Position numbers and translations under genes: made by a program. Positions 8,870 to 17,035 of a stretch of 64,000 nt of DNA are shown here, piece by piece. The DNA is from Alphaproteobacteria bacterium. Lineage in GTDB: Bacteria > Pseudomonadota > Alphaproteobacteria > Bin65. Under the pieces are notes generated by a model that was not told the DNA's origin, made no database searches, and was given only the letters and a program-made list of their open reading frames with translations. Numbering within the stretch: the stretch's first letter is position 1; each line of letters opens with the position of its first letter. The stretch spans positions 1 to 64,000 of the forward strand of contig JAJEGH010000003.1 of NCBI GenBank assembly GCA_022819985.1. Reading direction: 5' to 3'.

Positions 8870-8930
8870 GGGTTTCGCTTTCTCCTTGGGTGCAGCGCGC
8901 TCCTCGCGTGCAGCGCGCTGGCGGACGGCG

Positions 8931-9716
8931 TCAGTAGTGGTTGGACTGGCGCGGGACGCTGCCCAGCGTTTCGGGCCGGTCGGCCGGCGCCGGCAGGTTG
9001 CGGCGCGTTCCGTTCGCTTCGTTGACACGCTTCTGGAGCGCGGCGGCCGGCTTGAAGAACATGTGCGAGAATTTCGACCAGGGGATCGAGCCGAACAGCA
9101 CCGTCGTCGCGATCAGGTAGAGCGCCAGGAACAGGTCGGCCCAGAAACCGCCGCCCGGCTGCACGAAGAACCAGATCAGGCCCAGGGTCGTACTGGCGAG
9201 CAGGGACAGGATGAACAGGTCGGCCCGGATGATCCGGAACGGCGAATGGCCCTCCGCCGAAACGTCGGCCCGGATGAAGAACCAGAACCAGTAGCCGCCG
9301 ACGCAGACCATCGCCGCGCCGATCGCCCACAGCGCCGGCAGGATTTCCGGCGTCGCCGCCTTCGTCGTCGGATAGCCGAACACCATGACGACCGTTGTGA
9401 CGACGTAGAGCAGGAAGCCGTACATGGTGAGCAGGTGGGCGGCGCGGCGCCGCGCGTTGCAGAATTCGGACGAGGTCAGCACCTCCGATGCCACGGTCCG
9501 GGCGGCGAGCGACACCACCGCCCCGCCGCCGACCGCGCCCGTTCCCCGTTCCTGCGCGCTGCGCCAGTCGCGGAAGAAATAGCGCGCGCTCTGCTTGTGC
9601 AGGATGTCGAACAGCGTGCCGACGGCGACGAACAGGATCATCACGATCACATACACCTGCATGACGATCGGCGACACGCTTTCCCCGAGAACGGCGAATG
9701 GATTTTCGATGGCCAT
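8931..9716 (-). CDS. aprM: AprM membrane anchor of APS reductase
   Basis: A 261-residue inner-membrane protein with five to six predicted helices (for example VYVIVMILFVAVGTLFDIL, YGFLLYVVTTVVMVF and LFLALYLIATTVLFGSI). It ends in a cytoplasmic tail after a KFSHMFFKP motif like that of the NarI/HdrE haem-b family. AprM is found in sulfur-oxidising bacteria and is thought to pass electrons between soluble AprBA and the quinone pool. First gene of aprMBA; ATG at 9716 follows GGGGGA. Its presence favours the oxidative use of the pathway. Confidence 0.82.
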   Translation of the reverse strand: MAIENPFAVLGESVSPIVMQVYVIVMILFVAVGTLFDILHKQSARYFFRDWRSAQERGTGAVGGGAVVSLAARTVASEVLTSSEFCNARRRAAHLLTMYGFLLYVVTTVVMVFGYPTTKAATPEILPALWAIGAAMVCVGGYWFWFFIRADVSAEGHSPFRIIRADLFILSLLASTTLGLIWFFVQPGGGFWADLFLALYLIATTVLFGSIPWSKFSHMFFKPAAALQKRVNEANGTRRNLPAPADRPETLGSVPRQSNHY

Positions 9717-9788
9717 CAAGTCCCCCTTGCACGGCCCTGCCGGTTGGAGACGGGCGCGATTCGGCATCTTTCCCGGCAAGGACGCGGC

Positions 9789-9816
9789 ATCATATTCAAA
9801 CTTTCGTATTTAACAA
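9789..9816 (-). promoter_or_regulatory. Candidate promoter for aprMBA
   Basis: Reading leftward, TTGTTA (9816-9811), a 16-base spacer and TATGAT (9794-9789) resemble a sigma70 promoter. It sits about 75 bases before the aprM start in the only AT-rich part of the 249-base gap shared with the divergent sat gene. Inferred from sequence pattern alone. Confidence 0.42.
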
Positions 9817-9965
9817 GTCCGGTTGGGATTGCCGGCCGTCTTCGGGGCTCCGGTATGCCACATATCGGTTGAAGGCAATGCCTTTTTCCGCGAAATGAGG
9901 CCGCGCCGAAAGTCCCTGTACCGTCGCCGGCAATCCGTACCGGCCGCAATTCCGGAGGCAACCGC

Positions 9966-11159
9966 ATGTCGAACCCGATCCCGCCCCACGGCGCAACCCG
10001 ATTGAAACCGCTTTTCGTCGAGGATACGGACGAATGCCGGGCGCTGTTGCGGGAAGCCGAAACCCTGCCCGCCGTTACGGTCGCGTCGGCGGCGGCGAGC
10101 AACGCCGTCATGCTGGGCGGCGGCTATTTCACGCCGCTGGACGGCTTCATGGACAAGGCCGACGCGCTCTCGGTCGGCCGGTCGATGCACACCGCCGGCG
10201 GCCTGTTCTGGCCGACGCCGGTGCTCAACCTGGTCGCGGAGGCCGGCGCCGTCGCGCCCGGATCGCGGATTGCGCTGCGCGATCCCAATGTCGCGGGTGC
10301 GCCGGTGCTCGCCGTCCAGGAGGTGCGCGCGGTCGAGAGCTTCTCGAACGCCGAATTCGACGAACTGACCGCGCAGGTCTACGGCACGACCGATCCGGCC
10401 CATCCCGGCGTTGCCGATTTCCGGGCCCAGGGCCGGGTAGCGATTTCCGGGCCGGTCCGGGTGCTCAATTTCAGCTATTTCGAAACGGACTTCCCCGAGA
10501 CCTTCCGCACGGCGGTATCGATCCGGCAGGAGATCGCCGAGCGCGGCTGGCGCCGGGTCGTCGCCTTCCAGACCCGCAACCCGATGCACCGCGCCCACGA
10601 GGAACTGTGCCGCATGGCGATGGAGCGGCTGGAGGCCGACGGCGTCGTCATCCACATGCTGCTCGGCAAGCTGAAGCCCGGCGACATCCCCGCGCCGGTG
10701 CGCGACGCCACCATCCGCAAGATGGTCGAGCTGTATTTCCCGCCGAACTCGGCGATGATTACCGGCTACGGCTTCGACATGCTCTACGCCGGCCCGCGGG
10801 AAGCGGTTCTCCACGCCATCTTCCGCCAGAATATGGGCGCGTCGCACTTTATCGTCGGGCGCGACCATGCCGGGGTCGGCGACTATTACGAACCCTTCGA
10901 GGCCCAGGAAATCTTCGACAGGATTCCCGGGGACGCGCTGCGGATCGAGTTGTTCAAGGCCGACCACACCGCCTGGTCGAAGAAGCTGAACAAGGTGGTG
11001 ATGATGCGCGAGGCGCCCGGCCACACGAAGGAGGATTTCGTGCTGCTGTCCGGCACGGCGGTACGCGAGATGCTGGGCAAGGGCATCGCCCCGCCGCCGG
11101 AATTCTCCCGTCCCGAAGTCGCGCAAATCCTGATCGACCACTATCGCGGGCGGGACTGA
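9966..11159 (+). CDS. sat: Sulfate adenylyltransferase (ATP sulfurylase)
   Basis: A 397-residue single-chain ATP sulfurylase. Signature motifs are QTRNPMHRAHE (residues about 200-210) and IVGRDHAGVGDYY. The C-terminal region ends without an APS-kinase domain, as in the dissimilatory-type enzyme. In a sulfur oxidiser it releases ATP and sulfate from APS and pyrophosphate, completing the step begun by AprBA. ATG with GGAGG nine bases upstream. It diverges from aprMBA with a shared control region. Confidence 0.93.
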   Translation: MSNPIPPHGATRLKPLFVEDTDECRALLREAETLPAVTVASAAASNAVMLGGGYFTPLDGFMDKADALSVGRSMHTAGGLFWPTPVLNLVAEAGAVAPGSRIALRDPNVAGAPVLAVQEVRAVESFSNAEFDELTAQVYGTTDPAHPGVADFRAQGRVAISGPVRVLNFSYFETDFPETFRTAVSIRQEIAERGWRRVVAFQTRNPMHRAHEELCRMAMERLEADGVVIHMLLGKLKPGDIPAPVRDATIRKMVELYFPPNSAMITGYGFDMLYAGPREAVLHAIFRQNMGASHFIVGRDHAGVGDYYEPFEAQEIFDRIPGDALRIELFKADHTAWSKKLNKVVMMREAPGHTKEDFVLLSGTAVREMLGKGIAPPPEFSRPEVAQILIDHYRGRD

Positions 11160-11369
11160 ACGGCGGGCTGCAGGCGGCAAGCGGGGCGTTGCCGCGCGGA
11201 CATCGAGCCGACGCTCCCGCGTATCCAGGGTCAGCATTGCACCGTTACGAGGCGAACGCTCGTCATTTCATAATCCGTTGACAGGGTCCGGCGCTGCGCC
11301 GCAGTTTGTGCAGTCGGATCGCCGAACGAACTGCCGTGTCGCATTCGAATTTCGGGCAATCGAAGCGCC

Positions 11370-12668
11370 GTGACGGCCGGGAAGCCGCATTCCGTGGACG
11401 CGAATCTCACTATCGTTCTGATCGCGGCAATCGTCGCCGGCCTCTACATGGCCTGGGCGATCGGCGCGAACGACGTTGCAAATTCGATGGGGACGTCGGT
11501 CGGTTCGGGGGCGATCACGGTCGGCGGCGCCATCCTGATCGCCGGGACGTTCGAATTCCTGGGAGCGTTTCTGGCCGGCGGCGAAGTCACGTCGACGATC
11601 CGGAAGGGCATCATCGACGCCGACGCACTCGAGCACGATCCCGACCTGCTCGTCATCGGTATGCTGTCGGCGCTGCTGGCGGCGGCGGCCTGGCTGACGT
11701 TTGCGTCCAGATTCGGCTGGCCCGTATCGACCACGCACTCGATCGTCGGAGCCATCATCGGGTTCGCCGTGGTCGCGATCGGCTTCGAGGCCGTCCACTG
11801 GTGGGACGTGGCGACGATCGCGGCGAGCTGGGTGGTCACTCCGGTTCTCGCCGGGGCGATCGCCTTTCTCCTCGTGCTGAGCGTGCAGTGGCTGATCTTC
11901 GACAAGGACGATCCGGCCGTTCAGGCGCGCCGCTATGTGCCCGTCTATATCTTCGCCGCGGTGCTGGTGACCGCCACCGTGACCTTCGTCAAGGGCCTGA
12001 AGCATGTCGGCCTGGATTTGAGCATGCCGATGGCGATCCTGTACTCGGTGGCCGCGGCCGGCCTCGTCGCGGTCGCCAGCCGCCTGGCGATCGCCCGGTT
12101 GAGCTTCCGGAGCCTCGACTCGCCCACCGGGGGGCAATCGCGCTTCAACGACGTCGAGAAGGTGTTCGGCATCCTCATGATCGTTACCGCATCGGGCATG
12201 GCGTTCGCGCACGGCTCCAACGACGTCGCCAACGCGATCGGGCCCGTCGCCGCCATCGTCGGCGTGGTAACCACGGGCGGGGTTGCCGCCAAGTCGGCGG
12301 TCCCGGTCTGGGTGCTGCTGATCGGCGCCGCGGGCATCGTGGTCGGCCTCGCGACATTCGGTTACCGGGTCATGGCGACGATAGGGCGGAAAATTACCGA
12401 ACTCACGCCGAGCCGCGGGTTTGCCGCCGAGTTCGCCGCTGCGTCGACCGTCATTGTCGCAAGCGGCACGGGGCTGCCGGTTTCGACGACACAGACGCTC
12501 GTGGGCGCCGTGCTGGGAGTCGGCCTCGCCCGCGGGATGGGCGCCCTGGACTTCGGGGTGGTGCGCACGATCTTCGTATCCTGGGTCGTGACGCTTCCCG
12601 TCGGAGCCGTGCTTGCGGTGGCGTTCTACTACCTCCTGTCGCTGGTATTCGTTCAGGGCGGCGGATGA
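11370..12668 (+). CDS. PiT-family anion permease (phosphate, possibly sulfate)
   Basis: A 432-residue inner-membrane protein with the duplicated PiT signature: AIGANDVANSMGTSVGSGA near the N-terminus and FAHGSNDVANAIGPVAAI in the second half, each followed by a P-V-S-T-T motif. About eleven helices are present. PiT proteins are ion-coupled phosphate carriers, but B. subtilis CysP in the same family moves sulfate. The position directly after sat makes a sulfur anion a real alternative. Start is GTG at 11370 with a weak ribosome site; a GTG 24 bases later is possible. The stop overlaps the next start (ATGA), coupling it to the GOLPH3-like gene. Confidence 0.82.
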   Translation: MTAGKPHSVDANLTIVLIAAIVAGLYMAWAIGANDVANSMGTSVGSGAITVGGAILIAGTFEFLGAFLAGGEVTSTIRKGIIDADALEHDPDLLVIGMLSALLAAAAWLTFASRFGWPVSTTHSIVGAIIGFAVVAIGFEAVHWWDVATIAASWVVTPVLAGAIAFLLVLSVQWLIFDKDDPAVQARRYVPVYIFAAVLVTATVTFVKGLKHVGLDLSMPMAILYSVAAAGLVAVASRLAIARLSFRSLDSPTGGQSRFNDVEKVFGILMIVTASGMAFAHGSNDVANAIGPVAAIVGVVTTGGVAAKSAVPVWVLLIGAAGIVVGLATFGYRVMATIGRKITELTPSRGFAAEFAAASTVIVASGTGLPVSTTQTLVGAVLGVGLARGMGALDFGVVRTIFVSWVVTLPVGAVLAVAFYYLLSLVFVQGGG

Positions 12669-13375
12669 TGAGACTCGCCGAAGAGTTTCTGCTCCTGCTC
12701 CGCGACGAAGACGGAGCGCTGTCGCGGGCGCCGGAATGGCTGGCCCGGTACGCGCTCGGCGGCGCGGTGCTGATGGAACTTGCGCTGGAGAACCGGATCG
12801 ATACCGACGTCGATCGGCTGTTCCTGACCGATTCGACGCCGGTCGGGGACCGTCTGGTCGATCCGATGCTTGCCGAGATCGCGCAGGCCGACCGGTCCCA
12901 TGACGCCCTCTATTGGGTCGAGCACGCCACCCGCCATGCCGACGAAATTCGGGAAACGGCGTTGGCACGGCTGGTCGACAGCGGCATTCTGGAACTCAGC
13001 GACGATCGCTTCCTGCGGATTTTCGGAACGCGGCACTACGCGCTCGCGGATGAAAAGGCGGAACGCGAGCTGATCGGGCGGATCGAAGCGGTGCTGCTGA
13101 GCGACGCAATTCCCGATCCGCGGGACATTGTGATCGTCACCCTCGCGGACGGCTGCGGCCTGCTTGACCGGCTGCTGCCTGCGGAGGACCTGGCCCGGGC
13201 GGCGCCGCGGATCGAATTGGTCCGGAAGATGGAATTGATCGGCCGGGCGTTCCTGAACGCTCTGGACGTGGCGGTTCAGCCCGCTGCCGGCAGACTCGAC
13301 CGGGGGCCGGCCGGGACGCCGCCGCCGGCCGAACCGGTCCAGCGTAACCGGGACACAGATTCGTCCCCGGTTTAG
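12665..13375 (+). CDS. GOLPH3/VPS74 (GPP34) family protein
   Basis: A 236-residue protein resembling the GPP34 fold. It has the N-terminal LAEEFLLLLRDEDGAL, a helical AGAVL/ELALENRID-like segment, and the central FLTDSTPVGDRLVDPML. Eukaryotic members bind phosphatidylinositol-4-phosphate at Golgi membranes; bacterial members are known mainly in actinobacteria and have no settled role. No signal peptide or membrane helix is visible, so a peripheral membrane protein is likely. ATG overlaps the PiT stop by four bases, so production is coupled to the permease. The last 30 residues are low-complexity and Pro/Arg-rich. Confidence 0.7.
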   Translation: MMRLAEEFLLLLRDEDGALSRAPEWLARYALGGAVLMELALENRIDTDVDRLFLTDSTPVGDRLVDPMLAEIAQADRSHDALYWVEHATRHADEIRETALARLVDSGILELSDDRFLRIFGTRHYALADEKAERELIGRIEAVLLSDAIPDPRDIVIVTLADGCGLLDRLLPAEDLARAAPRIELVRKMELIGRAFLNALDVAVQPAAGRLDRGPAGTPPPAEPVQRNRDTDSSPV

Positions 13376-13775
13376 CGAAGAAGCGCGGGCGTGCCGGCCG
13401 GGAATTTACCGCAGACAATCAATGACCGTGCCGCGAAATTAAATCGGTTCCATTTTGGACCGGCGCGATGCGCAATATGTTCGAAAAATCGCACGATTTC
13501 GGCATTTAATATCCGGGAATCGCAGTTAGTTGTTATTTTATAATATCCAAATATTGTTATTTTATAACATTAGAAAACCGCGCTTCGGCGTTATTTTTTG
13601 AGCGGTAGAACGAAAAACGATCTTGCCCCGATTTCTTATTTCCGTATGCTCTTTTCGCTGCATTTTTTATATCCGGAAACAGTTACCGTGGTACGGTAAT
13701 CGTGAAAGACTCGCAGGCTGGAAATTCAGCCTTTCGCCTTTTTCCCGCGTAAAATGGAGCGGACCGGAAGGAGCG
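13376..13775. promoter_or_regulatory. AT-rich control region with paired operator-like repeats
   Basis: This 400-base gap is far richer in A+T than the rest of the window and holds no gene. TTGTTATTTTATAA occurs twice, at 13530-13543 and 13554-13567, 24 bases apart. Each copy contains GTTAT-TTT-ATAA(C/T), a short dyad. Spacing of about two helical turns suggests two repressor or activator dimers on one face of the DNA. The region immediately precedes the permease-SPFH operon, whose first gene has GGAAGGAG before its ATG. The DNA-binding protein is not encoded nearby. Confidence 0.5.
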
Positions 13776-16100
13776 ATGGAACAGCTCATCCTGTTTTTTG
13801 ACTTTCTCTGGACATCGTTCTTGCTGCTGGGGCCGATGCTTCTGCTCGGCCTGTTCCTGGCGGGCCTGATCCATGTGTTCATCTCGCGGGACGCCGTGTT
13901 GAAGTGGCTGCGCAGGGACAGCCTCAAATCCGTCGCATCCAGCGCCGCCGTCGGCGTGCCGATGCCGCTTTGCAGTTGCTCCGTGGTCCCGGTCGTGGCC
14001 GAAATGCGGCGCAAGGGGGCGTCGCGCTCGTCCTGCATGTCGTTCCTGATCACGGCGCCCGAGACCGGGGCGGACTCGATCCTGGTCACCAATGCCTTCT
14101 TCGGTCCGGTGGCGGCCGTCGTCCGGCCGGTCATCAGTTTCATAACGGGCGTTGTGGCCGGCATCTTCTGCATCGGGATGATCCGCGACGGCGACGTGAA
14201 GGAAGCCGCTCTCGAAGACGACCACGGGCACGATCATCACGGGCACGATCACGACGGGCACGACCACAGCCACAAGACGCTGATTCCGGGCGACGACGAC
14301 TGCTACATCAGCCCCGCGGCCTTCAAGGCCTTCTTCGTCACCTGGCTGGCCCGAATGAACGACGGCATCGGGCGCGCCCGGTCGACGACCTGGATCAAGC
14401 CGGAGTTCTACCGCGAGTTCCTGTCGCTTCCGCAGGTCCGGACCGCGCCGCAGACCGTCGCCGGGCGGGATCTCAGCGGCCTCACCTTCACCACCGTCTG
14501 CAAGCATATCCTGCGCTACGGCTTCGTCGAGGTCGCCGACGATATTCTTTTCGCCCTGCTGGTCGGCGTGATTCTGGGCGGCCTGCTCTATCTCGCCATT
14601 CCAAGCGACCTCATGGCCAACGAATATGCCCGCTGGCTGTCCTACCCGGTGATGGTGCTGGTCGGGGTCCCGCTCTACATCTGCGCATCCGCCAGCACGC
14701 CGATCGCTGCGGCTCTGGTCGCCAAGGGTTTCAGCCCCGGCGCGGCGCTGATCTTCCTGATGACGGGCCCGGCCACCAACACCGGCACCATCGCGATCGT
14801 CGCCAGCCAGTTCGGCGCCCGTTTCGCTTCCGTCTACGTCGGTTCGGTGATCGCGGTAACGTTGGTTCTGGGTATCGCCGTCGACCTGGTCATGATCGCC
14901 TTCGGCCTGTCGCTCGCCGTGAATCTCGACGCTTCGGATTCACCGGCCCTGGCGATTCTCCAGTGGGGCGGCGCCTTCGGCCTCTTCGCCCTCATGGCCT
15001 GGCGTTTCCGGGCCGGCGCCTTCAAGACCGGCTATCAGGACCTGTTCTCCAATCTGCGCCCGGTAGCGGCGCCTTTGACCGGCTGGTGGGCGAGGATGAC
15101 GCGCAACGCGCCCGTCAAGGGCCTGTTCCGCCCGAACACGCCCGCGGGCGCCGGCATCCTGGCGGCCCTCGTCATCGCGTTTCTGGCGAGCGGCCTCATG
15201 GTCGTTCGCCCCGGCGAAGTCGGCTACGGGCGCCTGTTCGGCGCGGTGGTGTGGCGCGATCTGCCGCCGGGCCTGCATTATCTCGCGCCCTGGCCCTTCG
15301 CCCGGGCCGACCGGTGGCCGGTGCGGGAGGTGAAGTCCGTTACCAGCGGCGCGACGGACGAATATCTCACCGGCGATGTCAATCTGATGTCGATGTCGCT
15401 GAATGTGCAGTACCGGGTCAAGGATCCGTATATCTACCACTATCGCGTCGCGAACCCGGAACGGGTGATCGGCGACAATATCCGCAAGGAACTGCGCAAA
15501 TTCGTGGCCGGGCGGACGCTCGACAAGCTGCTGAACGTCGAGCGCGCGCAATTGCAGGCCCACATCGGGGAAGTCTTCGCGAACCGCATGCCCGGTGGGG
15601 ACAGCGCCTTGCTCGACGCCATCGAACTGGTGAAGGTGAGCTTGCTGTCGGTAAACCCGGTCAACGATTCGATGAACGCGTTCCGCGAGGTTTCGAGTTC
15701 GCAGGACGACCGGGAGCGCATCATCGTCAATGCCCAGCGGTTGACGGTGTCGCTTATTCCGCGGGCGCACGGCAACGCGACCTACGAAATCCAGCAGGCC
15801 GAGGGCGAGGCGAAGCGGCGAACGATGACGTCCGCCGCGGAGAGCAAGGCCATCCGCGCGGTTGCCGAGGCGGTCCGGCAGTCTCCCGAAGTGCTTCATT
15901 ACATGTTGTGGCGCGAAAAACTGGAAACGTCGCTGGCCGGCCGGAGCAAGATCATCGTGCCGAACGACGACACCTTGAAAAAGGTCGCCCTGTGGAAATC
16001 GTCGAACGGCGTCGCCGGCGCCGGGCTCCGCCGCCTGGCGCGGCCGGGACATGGCCATCGGGGCGGAGACGAGACCAAAACATCCGGAGGCCGGAAATGA
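13776..16100 (+). CDS. SO_0444/DUF318-type metal permease fused to an SPFH domain
   Basis: A 774-residue fusion. Residues 1 to about 440 are a permease of the DUF318 (ArsP-like, SO_0444 Cu/Zn efflux) family: eight or so helices in two halves, with PLCSCS (Cys66, Cys68) in the first and YICASAST (Cys303) in the second. A cytosolic or periplasmic loop at residues 150-166 has nine histidines. A further membrane helix (about 458-476) is followed by an SPFH/band-7 domain (about 477-720) of the HflK type, with the usual NVQYRVKDPYIYHYRV strand. The N-terminal part would move metal or metalloid; SPFH domains build ring-shaped membrane cages. I know of no described protein with this fusion. The stop overlaps the next start (ATGA). 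Confidence 0.8.
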   Translation: MEQLILFFDFLWTSFLLLGPMLLLGLFLAGLIHVFISRDAVLKWLRRDSLKSVASSAAVGVPMPLCSCSVVPVVAEMRRKGASRSSCMSFLITAPETGADSILVTNAFFGPVAAVVRPVISFITGVVAGIFCIGMIRDGDVKEAALEDDHGHDHHGHDHDGHDHSHKTLIPGDDDCYISPAAFKAFFVTWLARMNDGIGRARSTTWIKPEFYREFLSLPQVRTAPQTVAGRDLSGLTFTTVCKHILRYGFVEVADDILFALLVGVILGGLLYLAIPSDLMANEYARWLSYPVMVLVGVPLYICASASTPIAAALVAKGFSPGAALIFLMTGPATNTGTIAIVASQFGARFASVYVGSVIAVTLVLGIAVDLVMIAFGLSLAVNLDASDSPALAILQWGGAFGLFALMAWRFRAGAFKTGYQDLFSNLRPVAAPLTGWWARMTRNAPVKGLFRPNTPAGAGILAALVIAFLASGLMVVRPGEVGYGRLFGAVVWRDLPPGLHYLAPWPFARADRWPVREVKSVTSGATDEYLTGDVNLMSMSLNVQYRVKDPYIYHYRVANPERVIGDNIRKELRKFVAGRTLDKLLNVERAQLQAHIGEVFANRMPGGDSALLDAIELVKVSLLSVNPVNDSMNAFREVSSSQDDRERIIVNAQRLTVSLIPRAHGNATYEIQQAEGEAKRRTMTSAAESKAIRAVAEAVRQSPEVLHYMLWREKLETSLAGRSKIIVPNDDTLKKVALWKSSNGVAGAGLRRLARPGHGHRGGDETKTSGGRK

Positions 16101-17023
16101 GCAGGCGCAAACGATGGGCGACTGCCGCCGCAGTCCTTTTCGCGGCAGTCCTCGCCTACGACATCCACTATGTCATCGACGAGTCGGAGCAGGGCGTCCT
16201 GACCAATTTCGGCAAGATCGTCCGGCCGGTCAAAGGGCCGGGCCTGCACTTCAAGCTGCCGACGCCCATCTCGATGGTTTACAAGATCGACCGCCGAGTC
16301 CGCCCGCTGACGGGCCTCAAGCAGGAGTTGATCACCGAGGATCAGAAAAACGTCCTGGTCGATGGCTACCTGCTGTGGCGCGTCGCCGACCCCATCCGCT
16401 TCGTCGAGGCGATCCGGACGGAAGCGAACGCGGTCAAGCGGCTGGGCGATCTCTACAGGTCGAGCGTCGGCATCGTCGTCAGCAACAAATCCCGGGATGC
16501 GTTTGTCAGCCTCGGCCTGCAGCATCAGGACATTACGAAGGTCTCCAAGGAGATACTCGATCAGGTCAAGCCCGTCGCCGCATCGGACTACGGTATCGCC
16601 GTCATCCGGGCCGGTCTGGTCGAATACACGCTGCCGGCGGAAAACCGCCCCAGCGTCATCAAGCGGATGATCTCCGAACGCGCCCGCATTGCCGCCCGCT
16701 ATCGCAGCGAGGGCGAGGAAAGGGCCATCGGCATCGAGGCGTTCGCCATCAACGAGCATCAGAAGATCATGGCGACCGCCCACGCCGAGGCGACCGCCAT
16801 TCTGGGCCGGGCGGAGGCCGATGCCTTGAAGACGCTGTCCACGGCATACCGGGAGGACCCGGCCTTCTACAAGTTCATCCGCGCGCTCGACAGCTACGAT
16901 TCGATCATCGACAAGCACACCACTCTGATTCTGCCTGCCGACAACGAGCTGTTCAAATATCTGGACGGCGGGAAGATCCCGGCGCCGGGCCCGGCGCCGA
17001 GTCCTTCGAAGGCTCAGGAGTGA
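16097..17023 (+). CDS. HflC-like SPFH membrane protein
   Basis: A 308-residue protein with one N-terminal membrane helix (residues 7-25) and an SPFH domain. It begins with the HflC-like ESEQGVLTNFGKIVRPVKGP and continues through VDGYLLWRVADPIRF. A helical coiled region rich in Ala, Glu and Arg follows (MISERARIAARYRSEGEER, then HAEATAILGRAEADAL), typical of HflC. The domain should lie on the periplasmic face in a hetero-oligomer. It is translationally coupled to the permease fusion and 12 bases before the third SPFH gene. The true hflKC pair usually sits near ftsH-related genes, none of which is here, so this is a dedicated paralog. Confidence 0.83.
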   Translation: MSRRKRWATAAAVLFAAVLAYDIHYVIDESEQGVLTNFGKIVRPVKGPGLHFKLPTPISMVYKIDRRVRPLTGLKQELITEDQKNVLVDGYLLWRVADPIRFVEAIRTEANAVKRLGDLYRSSVGIVVSNKSRDAFVSLGLQHQDITKVSKEILDQVKPVAASDYGIAVIRAGLVEYTLPAENRPSVIKRMISERARIAARYRSEGEERAIGIEAFAINEHQKIMATAHAEATAILGRAEADALKTLSTAYREDPAFYKFIRALDSYDSIIDKHTTLILPADNELFKYLDGGKIPAPGPAPSPSKAQE

Positions 17024-17035
17024 CAGGTCGGAACC

